Of a DNA stretch of 64,000 nt, positions 13,101 through 25,000 are shown piece by piece; positions within the stretch are counted from its first letter, which is position 1, and each line of letters begins with the position of its first letter. The notes under the pieces were generated by a model that did not search any database, was not told the origin of the DNA, and saw only the letters and a list, made by a program, of their open reading frames with translations. The DNA comes from Erythrocercus mccallii. Lineage: Eukaryota > Chordata > Aves > Passeriformes > Dicruridae. The position numbers and the translations under genes are program-made. Location of the stretch: assembly GCA_013397435.1 (NCBI GenBank), contig VZRG01000005.1, forward strand, positions 1,325,508 to 1,389,507, written 5' to 3'.

Positions 13101-16100
13101 ATCCCTCATGGTCTTTCTGCAACTGATGATACGTAATCTTCTATTTGTAATTGTCTGACTTCTGGAGATGAGTTCTTATGAGACGACCAAACTCTTCTCT
13201 ATCAAAAACTTAATGTGCTTCCACTTGGTTGTAGTAAAACACTGAAGAGAAAGACTAAATAGCAGATAAACCTCTGAAATTCTACATAATTTTTTTCTTT
13301 TTATTACATTTTTTAATAGAGGCCAATGACCAATTTATATACTTTAGAGGTGAACTTCCAGAAAGATTCCTGGTTCACTTTCTATGTCACAGTTAAATAG
13401 ATGCCTTAAACACATTCTCAGAGCTCAGCATCCAAGCTAAGGAACACATACTATGCTGATGATACGTGTTGTCTCTTAGAAAAATAATAAAATCATTCAT
13501 TAAATGCTCACAACATTATTTTACAAAAATTTTGGGCCTTTTATATATCTGTCTCAAACACACCTGATTGCAGTAAAGAAACCTCTCTTTCTTTGAAGTG
13601 GGAAAGCCCACTACATAGAAACAGCATCTTGTCACATACATCTCTTTTGTTTTCAAATATGATAGGGAAACCATCTAGAGATGTGACTGTAATAAATATG
13701 TTCTTTCCTTTTTTATAATACAAAAACACACTCTGAAGCAGACTCAGAAAACAGACATCCAGAAAATACATCAAATGCAATTTCAGCCAAATGGCTCCAG
13801 GCTTGAAACAGAACTAAAAATTTAGCAAATGGAAGTGCTTTAACTCCAAGATTAAGAATTACTGACTGTTTAAGATAGCCTTCTGCAAAAGAGAAGACTC
13901 AATTCTGCTCCAGTTGAAGGCAATTGGGCATTCAGCCATAGGCTTCAGCAGCTGCAAAATCAAGTACATAATTCTCATATTTCATCCTGAAAGAAATATT
14001 CTATTACAGAAGCCTAAGTATTTCCAACCAGCATTTCATTTTTATGATCAATATTATTTTCCCAGCAGCAAACATAAATTAATTGGAGTTGGAATAATGT
14101 ACAGAAAAAATAAGCATTTTTTCAGATGTTTCTATATCTTTATGTAAGTACTACCATGTATTTTAAAAGCTTCATCTGTGTTTCCATATTTGACTGCTAA
14201 ATCCTTGTACTACAAAAAGAAACTGAAGCGTTGTACTTGGCCCATACTAACAATATTTGGGAGAGTACCATGACCAGAAAGATTTACTGCTTGCAAGGCA
14301 AATGAGGAAACAGAAGGGGGTTCTTGTGAAAGACTAGCTTGTGCTTGAATGCCAGAGCTAAATCCTGTTCAGTTTATATTGTATTAGCACCACTGACTAT
14401 TTGAAGGAATGCAAAAAGCTGGCTTTGACCAAAGGCGCATTTCTGCTTTGTAACAAATGCAGTAGTAATTGCCAGCATTAATCAGAAAAACAAAATTAAA
14501 TTTCTCATTCTGTATGGTTTAGTCATGGGTCCTCTTTCAGTGTGTCCAGCAAAAGAATTTATGTGCCTTCAGTGTCAAGACTCCACACCACCACGTTTAA
14601 CAAATTACTGTAGTGCCATATCATGTATCAAAGCATTAAAACACATACTTGTCCCACACTATGCAGATATTTGAGCCCCTTGGTGTACATAGTCTTTAAA
14701 GCCACTTCTGTTTCTTTAATCACTGCTTTCTGTACCTATGAATAAAGTAAAGCCACTGGAGTCTTAAAGCAAAAATACATTGTTTCTTTGTAAACTGATT
14801 TCCCAGGCCTGTTGCCAAGTAAAGGAGAAGCAGTTTGCTTGTTGTCCTGGAAAAGCTATCCATATGAAAAAAAAAGAAGCAGGCGTGGTACGGCTTATGC
14901 AATTCCCCCTATATTACATATCCTTGTGTTGCAGATTTATGGACCAGGCCTGTGGATACAGAACAAGTTGGGTGCTTCCCCTCAGAAGGTCTGGAGCAGC
15001 CACCCCCACACAGGAATCCTCTGACTGTGAAAAGGCAAATGTGACATTTATAGAGAAGGACCCAAGGAAAACAAAAGTGCTTGTGTCTGGGCTCCAAAAC
15101 CCCTGAATAGACTCATTGAGCATGCTGCTAGCACTGAACGGTAGCAGCACAACAAATGGGTCCTACTCTCCATCCCACACCTGAATTTCTCTTTCCTAAG
15201 GAAAGGGTTGGGAGACCCAGCAATGAATATCTGACAGGGAATGCAAGGACCATGCATTCCACAGAGGTCCTGCTTTCAGAGGTATTTCCTGAGTTCTGAG
15301 GGGGCACTCTTTCTAGTTGAATGCTCACAACATGTCATGTTGTATGGTCCTAGGCATGATTTGCTTAAAAAAAAAACAAACAAAAAAAACCAAACAAAGG
15401 GAGGTAAACGTTAAAAAATAAGACTCAGACATTTTTATGCAGCCAGTCCTCAGGAGCTGATGTTAATTTTTCATAACAGCTCTGCAATGCCCTAACCAAG
15501 TAAGTGTGGGAATGATTCATGCTGCAACATTTCCAATTAGGAAGAAAGGCTGTGGAGAATTGGAATTCACCTTGATGCAAAACTGAGAAATGACAAATGC
15601 CAACTATGAAATAGAAATCCCAACTCCCTGATCCCAGTGAGATTTTCTCAGATGTTCTAACTCTTAACATCTGCTAACAGTGTAGGAAGTATCTGAGAAA
15701 CAAAACTCTTTTCATTTTAATTAAAGGTATTGATGATGAACATCTAATGTACGTTCCTTTTTCAGTGGGAGAGTGACTGAATCTGCAACATTCAAGTCAA
15801 TCAAAGCACTGTGCATGGGATAGCAAAGTTAACTTCAGGAGGCTGAGTTCAAACAGAAATTATTAATATAGGTGTGACCCACATAGAACATACAGAATTC
15901 CTGTGATTTTTCTGGTTCCCAGTGGAAAAAAAGATTAAATGAAAACACAAATAGTTGGGGTTTTTTTAAGTGGAAGTTCTGCAAATTGTTTTAGAAGGGT
16001 TCCTGACAGGCTCCAATTTCATGCAAGATCTATGTTTCTAATCATAATACAAAATCAAATTTTAGCAGCAGTCTTTCAAAAATCAACCAAGCAGACAATA

Positions 16101-19100
16101 ATTTACTAAAACTGAGTTTTATGGGATTCAATGTAAGTTAAAATGTAGAAATAGACAAAAAGTCTAAATTTCATTTTAGGAAGTTTTACCTGCACATTCA
16201 AGTTACCGTCAAAACAAGTCTTTTCCTCTCACCTTTTTCATATCATAAACACTTCCATATTTTCTGCTTTCTACAAAAGATTGCTATTCAATAACTCATG
16301 TCCACAACATAAGTCTGAGATATGCCCTTATTTACTAACATGGGGAAGCTATTGCATAGCTAATCAGCATGTAACTTTCCAGCCCACTAGGTTCTCTGAA
16401 CTAGTTCCTACATAGATATTCATAATTTATTAGCCTATCAGTTCAATGTAAAAGTAGTTTAAAGTAGCTCAATGCACTTTCAAAACAGAGCAAGTTGCCT
16501 TGCCCAGGCTATTGTAATGCTGCTGGTCACATCAGCAGAGATCAGCCACACAGGTGGGTGTGTCCCAGCGGGGCTCTGGACACACCATTTCAAGTTGTGT
16601 CTGCCATGGGTTTACTACCTGATTTTGGGAAACCACTCCAGAGCTTCAAGAGGCCAGGCTGCTGCATGACAGTGGTAGGTGCCAGCAGAAGACACTAGCA
16701 GTCCTTTTCTAGAGCATCAGTCTGGATGGTGTCTGGTGGAAGCACAGATATGATCCTACTGTGCATGCTAAGGCTCAGCAATGGCAAGCTGAAAGAGACC
16801 CAAACAGAGCCACCACACTGCCTGTAGCCTGACTCTATCGAAGGCAGAAAATGGACACCTTATTTTGTTTGGGGTTTGTTTGTTTGGACCATGCCAAAAC
16901 TTAAATCAGTCATTTGACCTCAGCATTAGCACTGCAACCAAATACCAGGTACATACAGCACTTTTCACTTGCTCTTTCTCCTTCAGGCTGGAGCCAGAGC
17001 TTTTTGACATGATATATTGGCCCCAAAGAGGGCTCCATAATCCCTGAACAATGGAGTAGGGCTGCTTGCAAAAAATTAGTTTAAGCAGCTCAATGAGACC
17101 CTGCAAGCTGTCTTGCAGCGTAACCAGCAGAGGGATGCCAAGCCACTTAAAGATAATCTCTCTTGATGAAACACTGACATTTGCCAATGGATAAGATCAT
17201 ATTTATAAGGCTTTGCAGAATACATAAGATGAGACGTGACAAAGGACAGAGATAGCTAAACTTTAGAGACACAAGCTTTTCCAAATTATCTAGATTTAAC
17301 CAACTACTTTGTAGACTCATTGCTACTTTGCTGGCAAAAGACCGTGGTCAGTAAGAACCACCTTTCTCACGACATTCATGGTACTGAAAAGCTTCTGGGC
17401 TAGTGGCTTTTACTTTGAAAGACGATTCTATTTGCTGACACTTCACAAGTTTTTCATTAAAAAACATAAAGATCACATATACTCAAAAAATGGTAACAGA
17501 GATGGACATACCTACACTTGAATCAGGTCAAAGATATCTTTTATTACACTTAGATGAGGCCTGGCAATAATTATCAACAGAAAAAACCACTACTGACACA
17601 GTACAAAGCAACAACAATTTGCCTTTTTAATTTATTATTCCCTCATTGCACATGTATAAACCCCAATAATCCTAAATTAAGATTACATGTGTGCACAGAT
17701 GGGAGAGAGGGGAAACAGCCCAAATGTAGCTATGTCCTAGTGAGTATCCTGGACTTATCAATGCTTTACCAACAACTACTTCCCGCAACCTCTGCAGTTT
17801 GTGACACAGGACAAAGCAATAAAGCCCATAAGAAGTTTAATTTCTGATTTTTGCGAAGCTTGAAGATGTTGTTTCTGTAAACATCTGGGATGAGCGTAAA
17901 AAAACTATCTCAAACTGGACTACAAAGTGGGAGGAAGTCAGAAATACAAAGATATGTATTTCAGTGTGTCCATTTTTTCTGACTTGAATATGTAATAAAT
18001 GCTTATGCAAATATAAGTGATCTTTAAAGAAGCAGGCAGCTTAAAATAGTCAAGAGCAGGGAAATTAAGGCACATGAAATCTAAACTGTTTAATAGGCAA
18101 TAATAGCTGAATCAGTATGCAACAAGATCTCGTAATGCATTAAAAAGTGACAATCCTTGGTTGCATAAATGACAGTTTAAAAGATGCCTTAATCATGAAA
18201 AAATTATTTATTGAACTTCTCGAATGTCAAATTAGGCTTCTTCACTAAATGTTCATTAACTGCCAAGGAATTCTTATTAATTTTAGAGCACCATGAATGC
18301 ACTCACACAGAATGGCTTTTTTTGCAAGCTTCACTTCTTGCAAAATGATGTCTCCCTTCCTCTGATGAAGTGATATTAGAAAAGATATGAGTATCTCTTT
18401 TATCAGATCAGATTTTAAGACACAGGAGAGATCTTATCCCCCTGCTCTGACCAAAATACTAACCTGAGTGTCACATTACCAGCGCCTAAAGACTCCCTAA
18501 CTTCCAGGGTGTTTTACCACGTTTCACATTACAGCTTTTTGAGATGACAACATGGCAACATCTCACACGAAATGTTTGCCAGCTCATCTCCCCAATTGCT
18601 GGTAGCATAAAACCATGTAACTCCCCATTCATACCAAATACACACTGAACCACAATTCGGAAGTTTAAAAGCAGCATATTGCAGAAATGCTGGCTGCTCC
18701 CTTCGTCTCCTCTTCCTCTGACCCTATTAATGAGCTAGCAACCTGCTTGTAACTCTGCCTAACATATTCAGATTTATGCCCCACAAGAAAACAGCTCACC
18801 TATTTTTTTTCTCCAAATACAGAATTTGCCAAGCTTTCTCCATGCCAAATCAACCTTGGAAAACTACTCTGATGCCAAATGACTGAAGTATACATGCAGT
18901 GAAGATCCCTTTCTGCAGCTAAGAGTAGGAATTTACAACTTGGCCCCCTCTCATTAATGGGATTTCGCTGTCTTTTGTGTGAATGGAAGCATAACCAAAA
19001 AAAAAATCATCTTACTCATCCCTGCATAGTCATTAAGGCCTCCCTTGTGGACAGTGGTGATGTCTAAGAGAAATGAGACTCAACTAGGAATCAGCAAGAT

Positions 19101-21246
19101 GAAATTCAAGTGGTTGCTTTCAGATATATTGAGAAGGTTTAGAAAAGAAAAGGGAAAACAAACAAAAAAACCCAAAGAAAAGAACCCAGAGTGTCACCCC
19201 TCAGAGTGCTTCCACTGTGCTCACCACAGCAGCTACTGCAAGTGTTAACTCTCTGCACATTCGTCTCCACTCCACTTTGCCAGCTGCTCCAGCTGTGCAA
19301 AGCAGACACAGTGCTAGTACTGCAACAAGCAGGTGCCTTCAGTCTCTCTCCCAGATGCCTTCCAATAGGAATTTAAAAGATAAGTACCTGTAATATCAGT
19401 ACTGAAAGGAGAACTGCACTGATCAGACCAGAAGGTCTAGTTTTAACAATGGACTCACATTTGCTTATAAAAAAAAATATTTCAACAGGCAGCAAAGTCG
19501 TACAACCTCAAGAAGCACAGAGCTAAATTTCTGCAATAACTTGAGCTTATAGAGACAGCTACAATGTAGCCTAACTTCAATCACCATCCCACTTACGAGA
19601 CACATACTCACCTGATAGAACTTGGCAGAAAACACAGCAAATCACCAAAGAAAAAGGAAAGAGAGGTCTGTGAGAGTAAAGAATTCCCCATGAGAGGGAA
19701 AGTGCAAAGAAATAACAGATGCTATTCATGAATAAGGTAGAGAGACTGGAAAACCTGCAGCAACAAGGGTTAAGATCACATTACCAGTAGACATATTCTG
19801 TCTCACCAGCACAAGCCAATGCTTTTGGAAGGAAATTAGGACTTTTGGTAGCATACAACAGGTGATATTTGAACAAGAATACTACTACCCAGCTAAGCCA
19901 CCAGGATCTCAGTCTTAGTGACTGCTGGCAGCATATCTTTGGTGTTGTTTTGGCAGAGGATGTCACTATAAGCTGCATCTGAAGCACATGACTTTGGGAG
20001 ATGCTGTCACTCATACAGTACGGCCCCTGCTACTCACATAGTACAGCTGTCCTTACACTACAGCCTAAAACTACTACAGGCACCAGAACATATTTACTAT
20101 ACACCAGAACTGTCATGTAACCTTACAATGCTCATTCAACATACATCAAATAAAGAAAAAGGCATCCACTGTTTTAAAAAATTAAGTTTCTGCAGTTTTC
20201 TTTCAAATACATGATTTTGTTCAGAATTTTTTTAACCAATATAGTGCTAATGATTTGGATCGCTCACGAGGATGTAAGAGGAGACTTCTCAACCAGGGTA
20301 TAAAAGCTTTTTCATTGTTTCATACGTGTTTAGGGTAAAAATACAAAAGAAACTTATTAGGCCTCAAGTCTTTTTTGATGGTTTTCATAAGAGAGTCACT
20401 ATTTGAGATAAGTGAAGAAATTGTTATCAAAAATATTGATCTTGTGGGAGAGGGGAAAAGCCATTTGCAAGCACTTTTACTATTTTCTGACTTAGCAATC
20501 TACTTCCATTCACAACACTAAGGACTTCCTCGTTTCTTAACCTTGCAAATTTAATCTCTGCATTTTCTAAGCTCATTCAGCAGTGTCATTATTGTATTAC
20601 CCATAGTTCATCCACAGTCCCAATTTTCATAAACATATGGTCAACTTTCACTTTTCATTAATGATACAAGGCCTTCTTGTTCATGGGGGTAAAGAACTTG
20701 ATAACACCTTTGATAAAACAGGGTTAACATCTCCCTTACTGAGACTTTTTGTTCCAAAGCAAATCACTATATTGCCATCTATCACTATGTTATTCTGGTG
20801 CCTGATGAAAAAAAAAATTAAAAATGTAAATTAAAGGCACCCCTCTTTAAAGATCCCTTATTTCAACAAAAAATACTGCTCTGCGATGTTTTTATGACAA
20901 CTGTTGCAAAGTCTGTCCCTTATTAAGCCATCTTGGCAACGCTACTGCTGCGCTGTAACTCCAGGAGGCTACAGGTAGATCCCCAGCAGGAGCCCTACAC
21001 CTGCGCTGCGAACCCACCCCGCCTCTCTCCTCTTGCCCCGAGCCCCCTCACCTCGCCGAGCCCGGGGACACCTGCGGTGGGGAGGCTGCAGGAGCCCCCG
21101 CAGGGCGAGGGAAGTGTAACCAGCCCCGAGCGGGGCAGAGAGCGAGCCGCCTCCCTCCTCCCAGCCCGCCCCAAGCCCCGCAGCCCGCGGCCCGGCCGAA
21201 GCGGGCGGGGAGGAGGGGCACGGCGGCTGTGCCCCTCAGCGTTTAC
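10152..21246 (-). other. GADL1 intron 1 (about 11.1 kb, provisional)
   Basis: This is the long first intron, defined on one side by the exon 2 acceptor and on the other by the proposed exon 1 donor. It is AT-rich with no CR1 that I can recognise, and with A-rich runs near 15369-15400 and a T-rich/TTG stretch near 12318-12356. A CTCF-like core (CCAGCAGAGGGAT) is at 17124-17136. A strong-looking minus-strand donor (CAG followed by gtgagt, near 19605-19613) could belong to an unannotated 5' exon, but the open frame before it joins exon 2 out of phase. No other coding sequence is supported. Confidence 0.6.
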
Positions 21247-21253
21247 CCTGCAT
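21247..21253 (-). CDS. GADL1: GADL1 exon 1, coding part (ATG plus 4 nt)
   Basis: This is the proposed first coding exon. On the minus strand the sequence reads ATGCAGG followed by the donor gtaaac (21241-21246). It contributes Met, Gln and the first base of a split codon. Exon 2 starts with two bases (TT), so the junction codon is GTT (Val) and the start of the protein is MQVGVGKQEMLQKK. The phase fits exactly. The exon lies within the CpG island, about 100 bases downstream of a TATA-like site in the minus direction. Mammalian GADL1 begins with a longer, unrelated stretch, so protein similarity cannot confirm this exon. The alternative is a non-coding exon 1 with translation starting at the Met in exon 2 (GAGATGCTC), or another upstream exon that I missed in the 11-kb intron. 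A transcript would settle it. Confidence 0.55.
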
Positions 21254-21350
21254 CTCGGCGTCGCGCTGGCACCGGAGAGGAGCGGGGGCCGCTCCCGCTG
21301 TGCCCGGGCCGCCGCCGCAGCCTCCGCGCCGCCGGGGCTGCCGGGCCCGC

Positions 21351-21358
21351 TATAAATA
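21351..21358 (-). promoter_or_regulatory. TATA-like box (TATAAATA on plus, TATTTATA on minus)
   Basis: This is a lone AT-rich octamer inside the CpG island. In the minus direction it lies about 100 bases upstream of the proposed GADL1 ATG, which would put transcription start near 21320-21325 with a 5' UTR of roughly 70 bases. The element is nearly palindromic in TBP terms, and the plus-strand reading (TATAAATA) is the better TATA consensus, so orientation is not decided by the motif alone. The surrounding 10-mer CTATAAATAC is one base off a MEF2 site, which would suit a muscle-expressed gene; that is inference. Confidence 0.5.
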
Positions 21359-21683
21359 CCCTCGGCACGGCCGGGCCGCCGCCGCCCCTCCCGCGGGGCA
21401 GGGCCACACGGCACGGCCGGTGACCGGCACGGCTGCCAGCCAGGGCCCCGGGGCTGCTGTGCTACCGCGGGATGCCCGGGAGCTGCCTCCACTGCCAAAT
21501 CCAGGGGTGGCGGCAGTGGCTGCTTGTGATATCGGGTCTCTTTCGCTGCCCCTAAAGCCTGACCCGGTGCCTGAAAGCCCTCGCCGGGGCTGCGTGCTCC
21601 CCTGCGGGCAGGCGGCCCTGAGCGCGGCTCGCCCCGGGCCCTGCCAGCAGCCCGGCCGGGCACCGCCGCCCGCAGGGGACAAT

Positions 21684-22070
21684 TTTCACAGGATCCCAGA
21701 GGATTCTGTTGGGAGGGATCCACAAGGATCATCAAGTCCAGCTCTTACCGCTGCAAGGGACATCCCCAAAAATCACACCATGTGCCTGAGAGCACTGTCC
21801 AAACGCTTCTTTAACTCTGTCAGGCTTGGTGCTGTGACCCTGGGGAGCCCGTTCCAGTGCCCAACCACCCTCTGGGTGAAGAATTTCTTTCTAATATCCA
21901 ACCTAAGCCTCCCCTGACACAACTTCAGGCCATTCCCTCGGGTTCTGTCACTGGTCACCACAGAGAGGAGATCAGTGCCCTCCCTTCTGCTTCCACCCCC
22001 AAGTAAGCTGTAGACTGCAATGAGGTACCCTCTCATTCTTCTTCTCCAAGCTGAACAGACCAAGTTTTAA
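21684..22070 (-). mobile_element. CR1 LINE 3' fragment abutting the CpG island
   Basis: The minus strand reads as CR1 3' sequence. It runs from AACTTGGTCTGTTCAGCTTG, through GACAGAACCCGAGGGAATGG and GTTGGATATTAGAAAGAAAT, to GCACTGGAACGGGCTCCCC, and ends in a degenerate tail GAATCCTCTGGGATCCTGTGA. The minus frame at 21773-22063 keeps the end of ORF2 (RKKFFTQRVVGHWNGLPRV, then SLTELKKRLDSALRHM). It is truncated at the 5' side. It lies immediately upstream of the GADL1 promoter island in the same transcriptional direction as the gene. It belongs to a different CR1 subfamily from the copy at 2.4-3.3 kb, judging by the 3' region. Confidence 0.93.
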
Positions 22071-25000
22071 GGGCTCTGGATGAGTTGTGGCTGACATCCA
22101 TGTTCCAGTTCATTCCAGGAAATCTGCCCTGTTCAGAGCAACATAGGCCTTCTTCATCCTCATCCCGATTTCCTCCTAATTACTACCTCTTAAAATAAAT
22201 TTCTTCCTAATTGCTACCTTTAAAAGAAAAAGGTAAATAAGCTTTGGTTTTGAGTGCTGTTGTCACAGGAAGGTCTGGAAGTGTCCAAAAATTAACCACC
22301 AATGCCTGAAAAAATTTATGTCTCCCCTTAAAATTTAATCCTGATTAAAATGTGACAGAGATGTTTGGAAGTATTGAAATATTCACATGTGAATTAAACA
22401 TCAATTCACAGTAGTATCCTAATTTTTCTTATTTTTGGGGAAACAAGTGTAGCCCTTTTGTAGCTTAACAGCAGGTTCTACCAAGCCAATAACTTGTGCA
22501 ATTGGAGAAGACAATTTTGTAGCCCAATAGATATCCTACACTGAAAGGGATAAGTATTTGAACCTCATTTTGATAGATAAAAGGGATTCGTATCACTAAA
22601 TTAAGAGTTTGTAGTTGCCTGGGAACAAGCAATTGTGGTCTGATTGTATTCATCATGGGTAAATGAAAGACAGCCCCAATCAAAACTATGCATTTCTGCT
22701 GCTTCAAAGAGCTAATTTCTCCAAACTGAGAAAAACAGTAGGGACAGCTGACAAGGAAAAACGTACTTAGTGTGAACATCAAAAGAGGGGCTCTCATAAA
22801 GCCTCTATTAAATAGCCAAAAGACTCTGACTTTGCAGTCACAGAGAGCAGTAACTTCACCATAAAATCTCAAAGGTGGCAATCAAAAAGCAAATGGAAAA
22901 CAAAGAGAAATCATATAAATTACAGTTGCTATAAATTGCAACTTACAATACCAGAAATCAATAATTTAATAGGGAAGAAAAAATATCCACAGTTGTGATA
23001 GCTAAGGACAAACGGGACATCTAAAGTGTGTTAAGAACAAAAGAAAAACCAGTGATGATACTGGCCCATGTAGTAAATGTGGTTCATAACTGGTTTTGTG
23101 ATGATGTGTAAAATGTAAACATGTTCTCTAAGCACTTCTATGCTACAGAAGAAACACGTAGAGATACCTCAAAGGGATTGTGAAGAACTGCTCCAACCTG
23201 CTAGTTATTAAGAAAGATAAGAATCATGATTTGTGAAATTCCAAGGGGGTGTTAATCTTATACCAGTAGTCAAAAAATGAGCAAGTGCAATGAAAAGAAA
23301 ATATAGGTCAACACTGGCATCCTAAATCATAAAGGGAGAAATGTTTAACTTAAAAATATTTCAGAGTAATTAATAGAAATAATTTCAGTCTTTTTTATGA
23401 AGATCAGGTCTAATCAAACTTCTCTAAATTCATTCTTCAATGAGATTGCTTGTTTGGTTACATGCATACTGATGGTTCAGATGTTAAGTTTGAAAGAAAA
23501 TGTGGTACCTCATGATATCATTAAAGGAGATTTTAAATTGACTAAGACTTGCCTAAATGACTGATGACAAAAAGGAACAAAAAGTAAAGGAACCTTCTTT
23601 GAATGGGTATGTTTCCCTGAAAATTACCCCGAAAGGAGAAAAATGGCAAAGGTACCAAGCAACCAAGTGAAGCAGTCTGAACTGAGTGGCAAACTGGACC
23701 TTGTCAAACAAAATACATCTACTATAGCTAAATCCCTGTAATAAGCTTGAAGGATTTTAGGTGGTGTGTACTGAGCGGGTGATGGCACTTGCTGGAAGCA
23801 ATTTAGGGGCTGTAGTCACCAATTCATCCTAAACACTGACTGTGATGTTGCTAAAAGGAAGGATTAATCTGCATCAAAGAAGAAGGAAATAGGGAACATA
23901 GTTTTCTCTCTGAATATATCACTGATGATAGCAATCTTGCATACTGTGTTCCTGCCCATGTTTTGAAAAAAAACCATTTAAAAATAGTAGAGGGGGCAGA
24001 TTAAGAGCTGAAAATGTGATTTGAGAGTTGAAGAAAAGTGCTGCTAAGTGAGACATAAAGAGCACAATCTGTTTATCGTATCAAAAAGATTGACTAGATT
24101 ACAGCATATAAGTACCTTGATGCAGAAAAAAATACTGGATTCTGAAGGGCTCTTTAGTGAAGAATGGCATAACAAGAAGCTGTGGTAGAAACTGAAGTCA
24201 GATTCAAATGTAGCACATAGTTTTTCTTTTTAAGGTGACACCACATCACTGCAGCAGCTAATAAAAACACCAAGAATTTTTTAATGGTTTTATGTCCCTC
24301 AACCAGGACAAGATGCCTTTCTGGAAGACAGGTCTTAGCCAAATGCAGGCTACTGCTACTGCTCTCACTGCTTGCACATGTGTGAAAGCTAATGACACAG
24401 GATACAGAAGAGATCAGACTATATCACTAAATGATCCTCTGTGTCTTATTTATTTTTTTCTTCTTATGCTAAGTAATTATAAGAAGGGTTGTCTACTGGT
24501 GAGCATCTGCTCAAGATGATATTCTTTGTAAACTGACTGCAATCAGTCTGAAAAAAATTACTACCCTGAGTGTGTAGGATTCTAAATGATCACAGTACAT
24601 AAGACATACTCTTGGCAAGTAGCATGTGAAATACCAAAAGACAATCAACATTAGTCATCTATTTTCATTTGTCAGTGCACTAAGCTGACAAGATTTCAAT
24701 TCATTTGTCTCAAAAAGGAGCAAAGAAGAGCTTAAGGAGAAGCTGAAGGAAAGGGTAGCAGTATGAATCCATTAAAAAATACTGGCCATCAGACTTAGGT
24801 AACTTGATAATTAAACACAAACTTTGAAATGCTGGCAGGCAAACCAGACAACTAATTCAATATGCAATATTATACTGGTAAATATATATAATTTTTAAAT
24901 ATTTATTAATTTCTTGCCCAGTTTGTGCATAAATGAATCAAGTTACCTCACCTGAAGCTATGAGCTCCCATAATGAGCTGTTATGCAGTGAAGACTAAAA

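Larger units (their letters stand above)
5031..21253 (-). other. GADL1: GADL1 gene, 5' portion (exons 1-6, continues past window start)
   Basis: This is the gene-level entry. GADL1 is a group II PLP-dependent decarboxylase closely related to CSAD. From family knowledge, the mammalian enzyme decarboxylates aspartate, cysteine sulfinate and cysteic acid, giving beta-alanine, hypotaurine and taurine; it is expressed in muscle and brain and affects carnosine-type peptides. Six minus-strand exons are seen here, joined in phase for 618 nt (206 codons), with every intron GT...AG. GADL1 rather than CSAD or GAD1/2 is indicated by the N-terminal block VLVDGVILNGP and by YTYEVSPVFLLVEEAV, which match mammalian GADL1 as I remember it. 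The catalytic lysine region and the C-terminal domain lie outside the window. The frame is fully open, so the gene looks functional. Exon 1 is the only uncertain piece. Confidence 0.95.
20970..21680. promoter_or_regulatory. CpG island, probable GADL1 promoter
   Basis: This is an abrupt block of very GC-rich, CpG-dense sequence of about 0.7 kb inside otherwise AT-rich, CpG-depleted DNA. It contains many CG dinucleotides, a GC box (GGGCGGGG at 21203-21210) and the proposed GADL1 exon 1. Long open frames on both strands here are by-products of base composition and are not annotated. Promoter function is inferred from composition, from the TATA-like site and from the in-phase first exon. The island ends sharply at a CR1 insertion on the upstream side. 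Confidence 0.8.

Noticed and set aside
19605..19700. Minus-strand frame beginning ATGGGGAATTC and ending at a good donor CAG|gtgagt, as a possible GADL1 exon 1
   Set aside because: It leaves two bases before the donor, so joining to exon 2 would shift the frame; it lies in AT-rich, non-promoter-like sequence. It could still be a non-coding alternative exon.
20933..21917. Long open frames on both strands across the CpG island (140, 205, 246 and 110 codons)
   Set aside because: They come from GC-rich composition with few stop codons, are low-complexity in Pro, Arg, Gly and Ala, overlap on both strands, and two of them run straight into CR1 sequence.
21351..21917. A plus-strand gene driven by TATAAATA
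   Set aside because: The plus direction leads within about 330 bases into an antisense CR1 with no recognisable exon or donor, whereas the minus direction gives an in-phase GADL1 first exon.
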